64,000 bases of DNA, taken from the NCBI GenBank assembly GCA_021234155.1, contig JAJEKV010000038.1, forward strand, positions 9,700,092-9,764,091, read 5' to 3'. The notes under the pieces were generated by a model, which saw only the letters and a program-made list of their open reading frames with translations, searched no databases and was not told the DNA's origin. This DNA is from Isoetes taiwanensis (taxonomy: Eukaryota; Streptophyta; Lycopodiopsida; Isoetales; Isoetaceae). This document shows positions 46,224 to 57,818 of the stretch, piece by piece. The first letter of the stretch is position 1. The number at the start of each line of letters is the position of its first letter. A program made the position numbers and the translations under genes.

Positions 46224-46565
46224 GTCAATAGGTGAAAATATCTGCAGAAGGACCTGGAAGAATCTGATCTGTATTATTTCCATTTCAAACAATAAAGATA
46301 GTCCCCATTTCCCAATTCACATGGGCATCAAAGTGGCAATGCATAAGCCAAAGACCTGCATCACAATGATATATACCAACAGCATAAATACTATGCCGTT
46401 AGCATCAAAACTGTAAAAAAATCGAACCTCGATTATCAGCTTTCCATCTCATTACAGTCCATCCAGTATTAGTTAACATTGCGGTGTTTTTTTTAGCAGG
46501 ATCAACCAAGTTGAAACTTGCACGATCAAAAGAGTGTTGGCTTCACGAACTCTTGATTTTCATAT
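46224..46565 (-). pseudogene. laccase (multicopper oxidase) C-terminal exon relics
   Basis: Laccases are secreted copper enzymes that oxidise monolignols. The minus strand encodes FDRASFNLVDPAKKNTAMLT, NTGWTVMRWKADNRG (about 46,555-46,437), then a donor (GAG|GTTCGA), an intron, an acceptor (GATGCAG) and LWLMHCHFDAHVNWEMGTIF (about 46,350-46,290). FNLVDP, G W.V.R.KADN.G and the copper-ligand HCHFDAH are the end of the laccase Cu-oxidase domain. In-frame TGA replaces the codon before NG in the IV(D/E)NG motif. The end reads LPGPSADIFTY. Upstream exons were not found, so this is a fragment. It may be functionally related to the dirigent gene but is 12 kb away. Confidence 0.8.
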
Positions 46566-47090
46566 TTACTTCTGCCAATTCAGTATGCTAGTTCCAAATA
46601 CCATAACAAAATAGCTAAGCTGGACGTCCTTTTGCATTTGAGATATCAACACAACCCACTTTTTTCTATCAGTATCTTCCTTATCTCTAAGGTCTCTGAG
46701 CTCTATCAATTATTCTTCTGCATCATTTGCTGTAGGAATAGGAAAGCCAATGATCAAAGACACTTAATGATCTAGAAAGTGAAATGATCAAACCAGCTTA
46801 AATCTAGAAAGCAAATTGCCTATAGAATTGTGACTTACCAAGTGTATGGGCAGTTAGTGACTTAACTTCGTAGTCCTTCATGCATTTCTGGGCCTTCATC
46901 CTTATCCGAACATGTAGAACAAAAATAAAAACTACCTTCTATAAAAAGGAAAAATCACCCGTCTAATAAGTTGGATACAAAGCCTTACCTATTTGTGGTG
47001 CAGAATGAATACATATAGCAGAAATGGTTGGGTTTCCAATTACAGCTCTTAATGCTAGACTCTGCATCATTTTGGCATAGTAGTAATGCA
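46566..47090. other. no gene seen
   Basis: Probably decayed intron or upstream region of the laccase relic; no further exon recognised. Confidence 0.4.
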
Positions 47091-47101
47091 CCCTGTTGCA
47101 A

Positions 47102-47132
<31 letters not shown>

Positions 47133-48645
47133 GAAGTCAAGATATTTAAATTTTATTAATAAGTCAAACAGGTACACGACCTTATTTGGTGGCTCCACAC
47201 AATAGGCCAGATATGCAAGATCTAGACATTGGTCATCAGATAGAAAGAAGTATCACCAACATTCCAAAATCAGGAGTCTATAACACTGATATGGACCTTC
47301 CCTACTTGAACAAAGATTGAGATCAATGTGTAAACTGTAACTGCAGCCATTTGAAGCTCACCACCGGACGATGCAAGTGGTTGAAGGGCATTGGAAGCAA
47401 CTATCATTCCGCGCGATTTACTCCGGCCTAGAATCCATCCCCGCAAACTTGTACTATAGAAGATCTCGTCCCCTCGTTCCAATTATGTAATCGGGGACTC
47501 AATGCTCCCTCTTCCAACAATGCGTAAGATAATAATGGGGCCTGGGCTAGGTGGTCCAGTTGCTATTCAAAGCTTCTCCTACTACTAGCATAGCAGGGCC
47601 GGTTGCAAAATGCTCAACTTCCTATCGATGGGAGTCAAGTTCCCTTGGACTTGAATAACAACTCAATAAGTCAGCAGCATTAAAGTAACCTTGGTCTCCC
47701 GCCCAAGATTCCTTAATCTAACCCCTTTCGCTATCCAAAGAAGATCAGAGCCATGCCCGTCCATAGAACCTAATTTCCCCTTGCTGGGAAAGGGGGAGGA
47801 TGACATTGAAGTAGCCAAGACTAAGTTACAAATCAAGGTGCCACAAGTTAACAACAGAATAACCAAAGATGCATCCGACATCTGCATTCCATAGACTTGC
47901 ATCCACACCCACAAGATCTGCAGCTCTTGAAGGGAAGGACAGCCCATTAAATGCAAACAGTGGTTGCATAATTACCTATAATGCTGCCTTTATCATGAAC
48001 TCTTGCAAGCTGAACACAGTCCAAGTTCTCCAATATCTGTTTCTGGCTCAAAACCATCACAAAAACTTGCAACATATCAGCTGCATCAAACCCCAAGACT
48101 GTAGTGAGTGCAGCCAGAACCACAACGGACATGGCCATTCTATTGTTGCAGTGAGTGCAACAAAAAGGGTTCAACATACAAACTGAAAGACAAGCTTAAA
48201 ATATGCTTCTGAGCCCATAGCAGTAGCCAACAAGAAAATGAGACAGAAGGCAAATTTTGAGCATGGCTCAAAGATGCCCATAGACTTGACACACAAGCTG
48301 CCTGCTATCTTTAGCCTATTGAAATTGGAATCCAGAGAAAAAGCAACAAGACACTTCTTACCAGTCAAAAATCTTATGCTACGATGGCATAGCACTAAGA
48401 GCAGCGGCCCAACCCCAGCACTAAGCTTCTAATGCACAAGATCCGAAGATGACCAGCATGCGAATCTTGCAATATACCCAAGATTCGAGGACAATGGCAG
48501 CAGCAGATCATGCTGCTCTTCCAGCTACGACAACCATGCTTCTGGAGTCTGCACGCAACGGGCGGCCGCCGCCGCCGCCCTAAACGTCGCCAGAAACCCT
48601 AGACATTTTCAAATTCAAAAGTTTTAAAATCCCTGTTGCAAAGTT
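47091..48645 (-). mobile_element. 1.5-kb retroposon with poly-A tail and target duplication
   Basis: The direct repeat CCCTGTTGCAAAGTT flanks the insert (47,091-47,105 and 48,631-48,645). At the left the poly-T (47,104-47,132) is the reversed poly-A tail, preceded in the element's sense by TTATTAATAAAATTTAAATA. The 5' end lies near 48,630 and is GC-rich (GGCGGCGGCGGCGGCCGCC). The body has only short open frames and no RT or endonuclease motif. It is either a processed non-coding transcript or an internally deleted LINE. Insertion by LINE machinery is inferred from the tail and long target duplication. Confidence 0.8.
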
Positions 48646-49149
48646 CAATAATAGAAGTACATATTTTTTGCAGACATTTGCCAAAGTGAGTGTGCCTATA
48701 CCATTTTCCAGTATACTTTCTATTCTATGTGATTCACACCAATCAAAATTGGGCCTGCCAATGACACCAGCAGCAGTGAACACATGAGTAGGTTCACAAT
48801 GATCGTGTCAGCTTCAAGTTGTTGCCTATTTTCTAGACCCAGCTCATACACAAAATATGGTAACAAAGAACGTGCAGCTTTTTTGAATTATGCCAACGGC
48901 ATGTATGAAAAATAACCATCATTCAATTAAATTGGGTTTATGTCTTAATTTTGGGACAAATTTCATATTGCATGTTTTTAGTAGCATATTCAAATTCACA
49001 CATTTCACCTCAAAATTATGAAAACGTAATATCATGTTATTTACAAAATAGTCAATATTTCACAATATAGCACCATATCATAAAAACGTGATAACAAAAA
49101 TTTACATAGTTATTCAACTTTCTTCAAGCATCCCCAATGATATCATAGC

Positions 49150-51780
49150 CTTCTTCCTGACATCCTGAGGTATTGTAATTCTCGCATTTCTAGCTGGAAT
49201 AGTGTTTGGAGTCCATGAGTACAAAACACTTTGGATAGTCTAGCCAAAGATCGGGATCACTTTGGATTTTTCTCCTCCATTTCTTTGTCCAACAACTGAA
49301 AGTACCTTTCTTTTATCCGTCACGTTGGTCAACTGATGCTTTGGACACCACCATTCCATCCGCACATGGTTGAAGTTAATATTACCTTCTTCTTTGCAAA
49401 TATCGAGATAGTGAACCCCAACCACTTTGGATATGTATCTAAATCTGCTGGCTTTACTACCACAAATTGGTGGCATTCCAAGTCAGAGTGGAAGGTTCAT
49501 AGGCATCCATGCCTAGAAACTTTGGCCTATTGTTCTTAGGACCAACATAGTGTTTGTCGGAAGGAGGAGGAGCATATTGCTTGTGAATGCTACTTACAGT
49601 GTCATCAAAATCCTCAAAGACTGCTAAGGTCTTCCACCTAGTTTTAGGCAACCACCCTTCTTTCAATTCATCCGAGGATGTGTCTATCTCCCCAACGGGT
49701 TAATCACCTTCTTCCGGTAAGCCACCAAGGCACGGTTGGTGTCATCCGATTGGTTTGTCAATGCTTTATATAGTCTTGGATTGCTTCCTTAGTCAATCCC
49801 AATTGCTTCACTTCTTCAATTGGGTTTTAAAGCTTTTTGGTTGACCTAGAGGTATCATAGGCTTGCCATTCTCATCTCTATGCCATATTTCCTCCCTCCT
49901 CTCTACTCATCCTCGAAGGTCCATTGGAAGATTGGAATCCCATCTCACCCAAAAGTGAAATCAGAGGCCTGGAATGACCTTCAAGATCCAATGTATAACC
50001 ATCCACAAAGCTCTTCCAATCGGGCACTTCTTCTATGAGAGAAGCTACGAGGGGTTTGGAGTAGTGCATTCATGCAAGATTTCCATTAGCCTAGGAAAGT
50101 TGGTCCTTTGTTTCTTTGCCGTATACAACTATATTTGCCAAATAATGCATCCACATCTTCATGGGTATGCACGGGCATAAGAAACCCTAAATTAACTCTT
50201 TCAAATATCCCCACGGTTTTGTTAAGTAGGATAGGAAAGAAAACATCCACTGTTCTTATTTTGGTCAAGACAATTATCAAGTTGCAAGAGAAACCTTTTG
50301 GGTAGATCTTGAGGTTTAGCACGATGAAGTTGAAGCTCCAACATGTTCATTAGACCCATGCTTCCTAAACCTTGCCTTGCTGAACTTTTCAATATTGTTA
50401 GGGTTCCCATCTAACAATGCTCTATGTAGTGCGGGCTAGTCAGTAAGGAGTCTGGAGGTGACCATTGTATCCATTTTCATAGTTTCTCAAACACCTCATG
50501 ATACTCCCAATATGAAAACTGGACCATGACTCCACAACTCCAAACTAAAATGGCCATAGTAGGTTTGATTACGCCCATGCAAGATTGCCCCGATCATTGA
50601 GATCTGTAAAGGGTATGATCTTCCACATGACTTTGGTATGTACTTGAATTGTGGAAGACAAGTCTTTTGCTGGTCCATCTTGTCATGTATAATACATAAA
50701 TAGTTATTGGGTTCCAATGCGGATAAAATCCTCCACATCCAATAACATGATCTACATGATAGTTGGTCATCATATGGTCCTTCATATGCTCCCTTATCCT
50801 AGCCCTTTGACTAGGTTGCACAGTCTTATCAAGAGTCTCCTTCAACTTAGCACATAAATTGCACTTTGCAAAGTTGTTTGAAGTTGTTATGGTGACATGA
50901 TTGAAATGCTTCTTCCATAACCTACTAAAGCTAGGTTGGGATATTGGAAGAATTCCCAATTCTCAAGTAGGGAATTCACTTCTTCCAAAATACTCTTTTG
51001 AGTATAATGTGATGGCAACCTTTTCTCAACAACCCGCTCTTCCCTTTTCATCCCTTCTACTTTTTGTGTGGCATAGACTGCGCATTGAAATCAATATATT
51101 TTCAAATATCTCCACGGCAGACCAAGGTCCTAGCCTGTTGGTCTCAACAAACCATTATTTCCATGTAAAGCAATCCCTGTTCCCCTCTGCTTTTTTTTGT
51201 CAATTATGCCATGAAGAAGTTGGAATTGCATGGATACTCTGCCATGCTTTTGCACATATCCATTTGCCTAGCAAAGGGTATCTTTTTTCGTTTGGGTTTC
51301 TTTCATCTTGAAGTGCATGCTCAAGATTGTGTACATGTAGGTCCTCCTCTCATCAACAATTGTACTCTTGAAAAGTGGCTCTTGCTTCCACCAATTGTTC
51401 TATTGTAAAGAATTGCATACAAGCACTCCAACAACAATCGAGGCCCCTAACCTTCACCATTGTCTCACGTTTGGTGTCACTATTCAACTTGGCTCTTTTG
51501 CTAGGATAATGTCCGGCAAACCGATACTTCTCCCCTTTTGCCTAGGTTTAGAGTTCCAACTGCCAATGGATCAATATCAAGACAATCATTGTCCCCAACA
51601 ACCTCGGGCTCTCGGAAAAATATAATCCTCCACAAATTGAACACTACTTATAGGCCATACCTCCAATTGCTTGACACAACCAAAACATTCCTTGTCACCC
51701 AAACCTTTACCTTTCAGGTTGTCTTCCAACATCAGCGAAATTGCAATACCAATATTGTCTTCCCCTAGCCTTTCATCATT
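49150..51780 (-). pseudogene. DUF7869-like putative transposase of Element 2 (broken)
   Basis: On the minus strand: HGNNGLLRP (about 51,160), LWKKHFNHVTITTSNNFAKC followed by NLCAKL (from 50,930), then MDQQKTCLPQFKYIPKSCGR (about 50,680), MIGAILHG, RFLLQLDNCLDQNKNS (about 50,290-50,245) and VNLGFLMPVHTHEDVDALFG (about 50,195-50,137). The C-terminal pieces follow (50,069-49,240) with VPDWKSFVDGYTLDLEGHSR and MEWWCPKH. The F.KC..C, MDQ.K..LP.F, LDNC..NKN and HTHED.DALF blocks in this order are the DUF7869 family pattern. Motif spacing is normal, but several frameshifts divide the gene. It is preserved better than the copy in Element 1. It is the likely transposase by context; the biochemical activity of the family is not known to me. 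Confidence 0.7.
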
Positions 51781-52259
51781 AACGGCTTGACCGAGGATGC
51801 GCTAGCACAATGACTCCTTGGCCTACTATTTCCTTGTTGCACTTGTGCATGATTCTCACCTTCTTGTTCCTCCATTGCACCCTACTATAGAGGACTAATT
51901 GTTTTTCTTCAACATTCTTGCTAGGAGTTGGCTTTTCATTGATATTGCTCTTTTCAATATGTTGCACACCATCTTGAGTTGAGAGGTACCATTGACCTAG
52001 GCAAATTGCACCCTTTTTAGTCAATGAGTAGGAAAAATTATTACACCATAAGATAAAAAAAGTACATTACATTTATGGAATATGTAGAGGTAAATCAAAT
52101 TTTTTAAAAGCAAAGAAATTCCTTGGAAATAGGTTTAATATAATAATAACAATGGCGTAAACAAAATCATTTAAAACAAGAATTTTCGTGGCAACAACAA
52201 GGAAATGATATTATCCTAATTTTAATTATCGAAAATTTGGATATATGATTCTAAAAAAG

Positions 52260-52453
52260 ACATATAGCCGATGGTCGCGGGAGAATTTATTATCCATAAT
52301 AATATACCCTAGATGATATAGTCTGGCGGGAATTTCATGCGTCACGGCGTGTTATTTGAGGCAATAAATTATTCACGCTAATTTCTAATTAACCCTGTAT
52401 AAATCCGGTTCACGCTCTCAAGACCTCCATTCTGTCCAAATTTTTTTCTCGCC
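52260..52453 (+). promoter_or_regulatory. promoter with TATA box, copy 1
   Basis: GTCTGGCGGGAATTTCATGC, CACGGCGTG, TTATTCACGCTAA, CTGTATAAATCC and TTCACGCTCTCAA occur in order before the ATG at 52,454. The same series with substitutions is at 53,470-53,683. CACGGCGTG is a shortened form of the Element 2 palindrome. Confidence 0.6.
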
Positions 52454-52711
52454 ATGAAGCGTTTCAGCCTCGGGCTTCATGAAGAACCCGAGGTCTCGTC
52501 AAAGAGACGTCGGGTTGAAGAACTCTTCCCCCCCATTTTCTTGCCCAATTCTCCCTCGATTCCGATTGGAGGAGGAGTTCGATTTATGGAAGAGGAGAAG
52601 TTGAGCTCCTCCTCGATTCCTCCGATTCAAGAGGAGGAAGAGGAGGAGTTGGAGGAAGAGGAGGAGATGTCCTCCCAAGAACACATGACGCTGGGCTTGG
52701 GGTTGGCTTGA
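52454..52711 (+). CDS. 85-residue putative nuclear protein with C-terminal LxLxL (EAR-like) motif
   Basis: The frame starts 194 bp into a well-formed promoter, just after TTCTCGCC and at the expected distance from the TATA box (TATAAAT near 52,398). The product has a basic nuclear-localisation-like stretch (SSKRRRVEELF, residues 15-25), a proline-containing middle (PPIFLPNSPSIPIGGG), an acidic run (QEEEEEELEEEEEM) and ends in MTLGLGLA. LGLGL fits the LxLxL repressor (EAR) motif that recruits TOPLESS co-repressors in plants. No DNA-binding domain is present, so it could act as a small repressor or as an N-terminal exon. It lies between the two divergent genes of Element 2, so it may belong to the transposon. 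Family not recognised. Confidence 0.45.
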   Translation: MKRFSLGLHEEPEVSSKRRRVEELFPPIFLPNSPSIPIGGGVRFMEEEKLSSSSIPPIQEEEEEELEEEEEMSSQEHMTLGLGLA

Positions 52712-53460
52712 CCTCAAAGCAGAGAATGAAATCGAGGAGGAGGAGGAGGAGGGGGATGGGGAGGGGAGGGGAGGGAGGGGGGGGTCACAATTCGACCTCA
52801 GTTTTTTGGAGTGGTTGAGAGATGAACCAGGTTTGCATGTGATTTCTTTTTTTTTTTTTTTTGCACCTTTCTTTCTTTTCTAACACCTTTCCTTCTTCTT
52901 TGTTGCAAAGCGTGGAAGAAGAGTGATGCGATCCCAATGCCCATTTTTTTGTTTCCTTTCTTCTGAAGTTTTGGACACGCTCCGGGCATTTTTTTTTCAG
53001 AATTGTGTGAAAAGCCTCGGCAGCCCCTTCCAAGCCTTGAGGGCATCTGTACATACAACTAACGATTTTTTTAATGAAATCAAACAGTTTTCTTCATAAA
53101 ATTTGTCTTAAAACGCAGTTTTCTTCTTCGGTTTTTTCAGACATAAAATTTTTTGAATAAAATCAAACTGTATTCTCCAATTATTTTGGCTCCAAGCTGT
53201 TTTCTCTAAAATTTTGTCTCTGCAAATTTTGTCTCTCTAAAATTTTGTATCTGCAAATTTTGTCTCAACAAAGTCTCGGGAACACTATAAATCAACCACA
53301 TGAGAAATCTCTGATGCATCACAGTAACCATAGGAAATTTTCCTATACGACCTAAAACAATTCCCCAACCTTACAAGTCATTTTTTAGCCTTGATAACTT
53401 TGCCTTTAAAATCATTTTTAATTTAGCCTATAAAAAATTTCTAAATTCTATTTTTTCGAA
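52712..53460. other. purine-rich tract and short repeats
   Basis: (GAGGAG)n and G-rich runs at 52,730-52,785. AAATTTTGTCTCTGC/TAAA-type segments repeat four times at 53,205-53,270. The minus-strand frames at 52,785-53,058 are not credible. Confidence 0.6.
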
Positions 53461-53469
53461 TGCAATAAA

Positions 53470-53683
53470 TGGAATAAAATGCCGTGAGAATTTATTGCAT
53501 GAAATGCAATATTCTCCATATATACCATATACATGCCATGTCCGGCGGGAAGACTCAGACGCCAAAGCGTGTTAATTCAAAGCAATCAATTATTCACGCT
53601 TAACTTATTTCTAATAATGCCTATATAAATCCATTTCACGCTCTCAAAGTTCCTACATTTCCTTCCTTCCTTCATAATGATTT
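53470..53683 (+). promoter_or_regulatory. promoter with TATA box, copy 2
   Basis: Homologous to 52,260-52,453: GTCCGGCGGGAAGACTCAG, GACGCCAAAGCGTG (palindrome variant), TTATTCACGCTTAA, CCTATATAAATCC and TTCACGCTCTCAA. It precedes the plus-strand gene of Element 2. Confidence 0.6.
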
Positions 53684-54207
53684 GCGGTTTAACCTGCGTG
53701 TTTGGATCCGCCCTCCGAAATCTTGGTGGCGATTTATATTCGGCAATGTTAGATGTTTGGTTTCGGCAATTCTAACTTACTAAAAGACTCGCCTTTTTAG
53801 TTAAGAGTCTCGAATCAAAAAGTTTCGAATTAAAACCACAAGCATAGTCCTCCGTTCTTGAATCCTTCCACCTCGAACTCAAGGTTAGTTTTTATTTAGT
53901 TTTAAGTTGCATCTCAATGGCGGGGTTTAATCCAAGAAGACAAGCTTTTGCATTTGCTCGGGCAGAGGAAGCAGATGATGTTCTGAAAACCGTAATAGTT
54001 TTTTATAAACTTCATCCGCTTTTTTTTGTTCAGTAAATTCTTGAGTTTCTCTTCTGAATTAATCATGCTATTGCATGCAAGTTTCTATTATGAATAAGTG
54101 TAGTAGAAAGCATTAGAAAAATCTGAAAGATAATATTTGAAACACGCGAAAAATAATATTTGAACGCTAAGCATGTTTCATGCTAACCTTAGCCTTCAAC
54201 ATGAATA

Positions 54208-54358
54208 CACGCTCGGCGTGCATTCAGCAGAGAGGGAGAAAAAAAAACTGTACAAATAGATAAGTAAATAGATAAAGGCCAGGCAATTATTTACACGCTG
54301 AGCGTGTCTCTTAGTTTCTAAGTTTATATAAATAAATAAATATAACACGCCAGGCGTG
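54208..54358. repeat. three palindromes in the first intron of the Element 2 gene
   Basis: CACGCTCGGCGTG (54,208), CACGCTGAGCGTG (54,294) and CACGCCAGGCGTG (54,346). Confidence 0.9.
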
Positions 54359-56352
54359 AATACTGATAACTCCGCTCACTTCCTATTGATAGATGCCAAG
54401 TTACATTAATCACCCGGTTGGTGACGAAGATGCATTGGAATTACATTTGGGCCAGCAATCACCTGCCCAGCCTCGGCCGGGCTCAATCTCTGGTCCAGGT
54501 TGAACCGCTGGTAGAGCACCAGTCGGCTGGAGCACCAATCTTGCAACCCCGGAGTACTTGGATCAAGTAATGATGATGGCGGCAGAGCTTGCCAGGGCAA
54601 TGATAGATCACGGGCTCTGGGGGCCCTTGCAACGCACGGGAGGTGGCCCTCTTATCTAATCACTTCGGAGTCAAGTACATGCATTGATCGAGAGTGAATC
54701 TCGTGATCCGTCATTTCGAGATTCAAAATGAGGAGCTGCGGTTTCTTAGTGGTTAGCCTCTATGCCCGGGATGCCCCAACACGAACCACTACCACAAAGG
54801 CGATAATCTGATGCAATGGAGATGGCTCAATCAATGGAACCACTACAAGCGTTATCACGATGCATTGGAGGTTCAACCAATGGAGCAGGAGGTGGAGCGG
54901 AGGAGGAGGGGGGAGGTGGAGGTGGAGCAGGGGGGAGGTGGAGCTAGAGCCCGGTATTTTTCTTCGGGTTTTACCCGATCGATTCACTATGCCCAGCCTA
55001 TGGAAATGGGAGTATCGATAGCCCGGCTACTCATGGACCGGGCTTGAAACAAGAGTCCGGGATTTTTGTGCGGTTTTATCCGGTTTATCCAGATTATATA
55101 CAATTGTAAACTTTTTTCCAATGAATACAACAAATTTTGTCTATTTTTATATTTCTACAATGTAATACATGTTACATACCTTTTTAAGCGGTTTCTTGGC
55201 CATGCAACAAATGTTCCAACACTTCCCCCCGGGGTGTCTCATGAGGTAAAGCTTCATCCATAGCAAAAGCAAAGTTAATCATCAGAACTCCCCGGACATA
55301 CTTATCCCCCGAATTCCGGAATTCCATGACGGTTCTGGTTGGATTGATGGAGTCGATCTTGCATAATCCTACTTTCCTTTTACGATTTGTAGTTAACATG
55401 AAACATTCATCTTCGACACTGCGGACAATTGCCTATTCGGATACCTTTGGAAATTATTGTACAAGCTATAGGAATGAGATGCTTACGTAAATTTCAGAGC
55501 CATTCTTGAGTAGCCGATTCGAAGTTCTCGAAATCATAAAAGCTTATGGAAACTCTCCGATCGTGGGAAAATTGAATTAGAAGAAAGATTAGGTTAACTC
55601 ACGTTTAGGGGATAAATTTGGCGGGATACTTTTTGGGTAGATTGGTTTTAAAACTTAATGAAAGAAGTCATGGGACGGGTCTTCGTCATTATTATTTGTA
55701 TGTGTCAAGAATATTTCAAGCGCATTTTGTGTTTTCTTGAAATTCAAATTTCTCTATTTCTCGCATTGTGTAGAAAAAGCTATTTCTTGAGCAGCTCGAA
55801 GGCGTATCCAAGCGACCTTCAGGGCTCTATTACTAGGGCTTACTCAGGAGATGTCTTCTAAAGTGAATCGAGGTCGAGGCGGGACGTAAGTGAGAGGGAA
55901 GCGGTGGAAGAGGAATCCCTAAACCCGCTCTTCTCAAGTTTCGAGGAGGACGTTGGAGAATAATAATGAATACGGAGAACCCCTGTTCAAGGTATTTAAT
56001 TTGCCACTGAGAATACACATAATAATGTGTGGAGAGTATTATGCTTGCATGAATTTGAGATATTTCCTTGCCTTGAGTTAATATGCTTTGCATGAGTTTG
56101 AGTTATTATGCTTTGCATGAATTTTAAGTATTACCATCGGTTAATGCTCGATTGTCCGATTTTTGTAGAACATAATTTTGCTCACATTTTATATATAGAA
56201 TATAGCGGTGTTAGGCAGTTGGAGATAGCAATGTTCAATGAGGTTAAATAGTGTGAAATATGGATTCATGAAGGGTATGTAGCTTAAAATGTGGATGCAA
56301 AATAATTTAGTTTCGAATTCACGATAGCATGGTCAATAATAGGAGCTACCAA

Positions 56353-56404
56353 CACGCCATGGCGTGATTTGTACTAATTTAGGTTTAAATGCACGCCAAG
56401 CGTG
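56353..56404. repeat. two palindromes in an intron of the Element 2 gene
   Basis: CACGCCATGGCGTG (56,353-56,366) and CACGCCAAGCGTG (56,392-56,404). A half-site CACGCCAAG follows near 56,498. Confidence 0.9.
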
Positions 56405-57553
56405 ATCTCTTGTTCCGAAAAGTACTCTAACAAGTGCTCATCTTCTTTTTTGCGGTGCTCAAGAGGAAGAAAACCCCTAATAACCGGGTTCTAATCACGC
56501 CAAGAAACCAAGGGCGAACGACCCCATGCAAAGTGCCATATGATCTCACCTTAGATGATGAAGGGCCGATTCTGATAGCAACCACCGACTGACCCTGCCG
56601 CCACGAAGAGGAAATGGGACGAGGGTGCCGAGTGGTACGTTGACCTTGCCAAGACAAATGGCAAGCTCGACTTAACTCTCTTCTCGAGGAAAAAAAAAGC
56701 AGACAAGATGGCCAAACAAGGAATCCTAATCTCTTGTGAGGAAGAGAATGACACCAACTGCAAATTGCTCTTGGAGATTATACAGAAGCAGAAGAAAGAT
56801 CTGCTCAGACTTACTCACTGTAGAGCTACTGCACACAATGATACATTCATGAAGACAGATGTGAACCGTGAGACATGTTTTAAGTATAGTTGGCCAACCA
56901 ATGTAGCAGTTACGCCAATATCTATTTGCCAAGGGGTTACAGCTTTGCGTAGAGGCATGTTCACTAAACCGACACCAAGTCACTATTTGCAGCAAGCTAG
57001 GGAATTAGCTGACTTGAAAGCTTCCAGGACAGGGTGGCGCAGCTAGAGGCCATGAACAAGCTGAATAAATATTCTGACCATTATCCATTGGGTCTTAAGG
57101 AAACTTTTCAGATCCATGTGAAGTCCCTCATCCGTTCACTTAGCTCCATTTATGTTAGCAGAAGATATGATCCAGCACATGCCATGGAGATTGTTCAGAG
57201 CATGATTAGTAATCCAGGTCAAATGCCTATGCCAGCGGATGTGTTACCTTGGGATATGATCTCGAACAACCCGCCGAGTGGGCCTAACCGAGGACGTAAT
57301 GTCAAAGGATAGCATTAAATTCGTCGCCATCGACAAGATTCTCGTTGAGGCAATGAAGGCCCTCATCGAGCAAAGCAGAACAAATAGGCCAAAACGCGTT
57401 CTACAATCACTATGCGATAGGAGGTGTCAGTATCTTGGATGCCAATACTTCACGGCAGATTTGTTTGAGATTAGTGCAACTTTTGAATGAGATGGGGAAG
57501 ACATTTCTATACAAAAGGTAACTAACTGTATTAGGTGTTAGCACTTTCATATT

Positions 57554-57818
57554 CACGCCAGGCGTTCATACAAATGAAACCAATTCACGCCAGGCGTGAT
57601 TTCCTGTAATGAAACCAAATCACGCCAGGCGTGCTTTCAAATCAAACCAATCCAGGCCAGGCGTGAAATGTTAAAGCACGCCTGGCGTGAATTCAACCGA
57701 GGCGTGAATTCAAATTCATTCGAAAGCACGCCTGGCGTGAATTGCATTGGTGTTTAATTCATTTCACGCCAGGCGTGCTTTGAGGTTGATCTTTTCTATT
57801 GAAATCCCGCCCGGCGTG
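57554..57818. repeat. palindrome array (9 units) filling an intron of the Element 2 gene
   Basis: CACGCC(A/T)GGCGTG, 13 bp, begins near 57,554, 57,586, 57,621, 57,653, 57,677, 57,727, 57,764 and 57,806, with a half-site GAGGCGTG at 57,698. The first four are spaced about 33 bp. Linkers share AATGAAACCAA and TTCAAATTCA. A/T at the centre changes the unit into its own reverse complement, so the strand of each unit is readable. The array occupies most of the intron 57,518-57,861. Confidence 0.95.

Noticed and set aside
50901-51625. Plus-strand open frames of 65-136 codons
   Set aside because: Shadows of the minus-strand DUF7869-like gene.
57554-57818. CRISPR-like appearance of the regularly spaced palindromes
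   Set aside because: Repeats are only 13 bp, fully palindromic and variable, spacers are related to one another, there are no cas genes, and the context is a plant intron.
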